From assembly GCA_900553655.1 (NCBI GenBank), contig USEQ01000068.1, forward strand, positions 1-6,953: a DNA stretch of 6,953 nucleotides. Direction: 5' to 3'. Of this stretch, positions 6,558 to 6,953 are shown one piece after another. A program made the translations under genes and the position numbers. Position 1 is the first letter of the stretch. Every line of letters starts with the position of its first letter. The DNA is from an uncultured Slackia sp. (lineage in GTDB: Bacteria > Actinomycetota > Coriobacteriia > Coriobacteriales > Eggerthellaceae). Under the pieces are notes generated by a model that saw only the letters and a list, made by a program, of their open reading frames with translations, did no database searches and was not told the origin of the DNA.

Positions 6558-6953
6558 CTAGATCTTGGCCACTTGATCGAAAGAAAGCTCGACCGGCGTT
6601 TCTCGACCGAAAATCGAGACCATGACCTTGACTTTGCCGGTCTCGACGGAGACCTCGGAAATGGTGCCGTCGAAATCAGCGAGAGGACCGTTCGTAACCT
6701 TGACCGACTGCCCCACTTCAAACGAAGAGGTGGTCTTCTTCGGAGCGGAGGTCGAGGTGCGCTTCATGATTTTATTGAACTCATCGCGAGTCAACGGAGC
6801 GGGATTACCCTGGCTCCCAACAAAGCCCGTCACGCCCGGAGTATTGCGGACGGCAGCCCAGCTGCGATCGTCCATCTCCATACGAACCAAAACGTAGCCC
6901 GGGAATACTTTCTTTTCATTCTCTACGCGACGACCGCTTTCTTTAATTTCGGT
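6558..6953 (-). CDS. nusG: Transcription termination/antitermination factor NusG (N-terminus outside window)
   Basis: NusG binds RNA polymerase through its NGN domain and affects pausing, Rho-dependent termination and coupling to ribosomes through its KOW domain. The last 131 residues are visible. The frame is open through base 6953, so the TTG at 6890 is internal. The NGN part reads [14 protein letters not shown], then [17 protein letters not shown] linker rich in Ser, Thr and Lys ([14 protein letters not shown]) leads into the KOW domain, which begins [19 protein letters not shown] and ends [10 protein letters not shown] at the C-terminus, as is typical. It is the first gene seen of the nusG-rplK-rplA cluster; secE would be expected just upstream, outside the window. 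Confidence 0.98.
   Translation of the reverse strand, partial: TEIKESGRRVENEKKVFPGYVLVRMEMDDRSWAAVRNTPGVTGFVGSQGNPAPLTRDEFNKIMKRTSTSAPKKTTSSFEVGQSVKVTNGPLADFDGTISEVSVETGKVKVMVSIFGRETPVELSFDQVAKI

Overview
The window is ordinary bacterial chromosome with dense coding, a mid-50s GC content by eye, rho-independent terminators and mostly good Shine-Dalgarno sites. The best guess is an actinobacterium, probably of the class Coriobacteriia. This rests on the MurJ N-terminal region, which looks actinobacterial and carries a long hydrophilic tail, and on the map and nusG-rplK-rplA organisation. It is an inference, not a proven placement. There are no mobile elements, CRISPR arrays, rRNA genes or tRNA genes.

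Left part (1-863). The window opens inside the C-terminal part of a DUF1846/UPF0371-family protein on the + strand, which ends at 496. A perfect 15-bp hairpin follows, and then about 300 nt with no convincing gene.

Middle (864-4025). nadK (NAD kinase, - strand) and murJ (lipid II flippase, + strand) are divergently transcribed. Their predicted promoters overlap, each lying in the other gene's leader. MurJ has a normal membrane core followed by a hydrophilic tail of about 190 residues. The tail carries nine copies of a short [G/S/P]-[R/K/L]-H-[A/T] motif, the last ending one residue before the C-terminus. This is the most interesting feature of the window.

Right part (4064-6953). A symmetric terminator separates murJ from the convergent map gene (methionine aminopeptidase, - strand). 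Upstream of map, also on the - strand, is the translation/transcription cluster nusG (cut by the window edge) - rplK - rplA. It is closed by a strong terminator at 5159-5182. rplJ and rplL, which often follow rplA, are not there. RplK has a C-terminal extension of about 22 residues.

Together the genes serve core functions: NADP supply (NadK), peptidoglycan precursor export (MurJ), N-terminal methionine removal (Map), the ribosomal L1 and L11 stalk region, and transcription elongation/termination control (NusG). I did not find a clearly novel multi-gene system. The items worth following up are the MurJ tail, the L11 extension and the overlapping nadK/murJ promoters.
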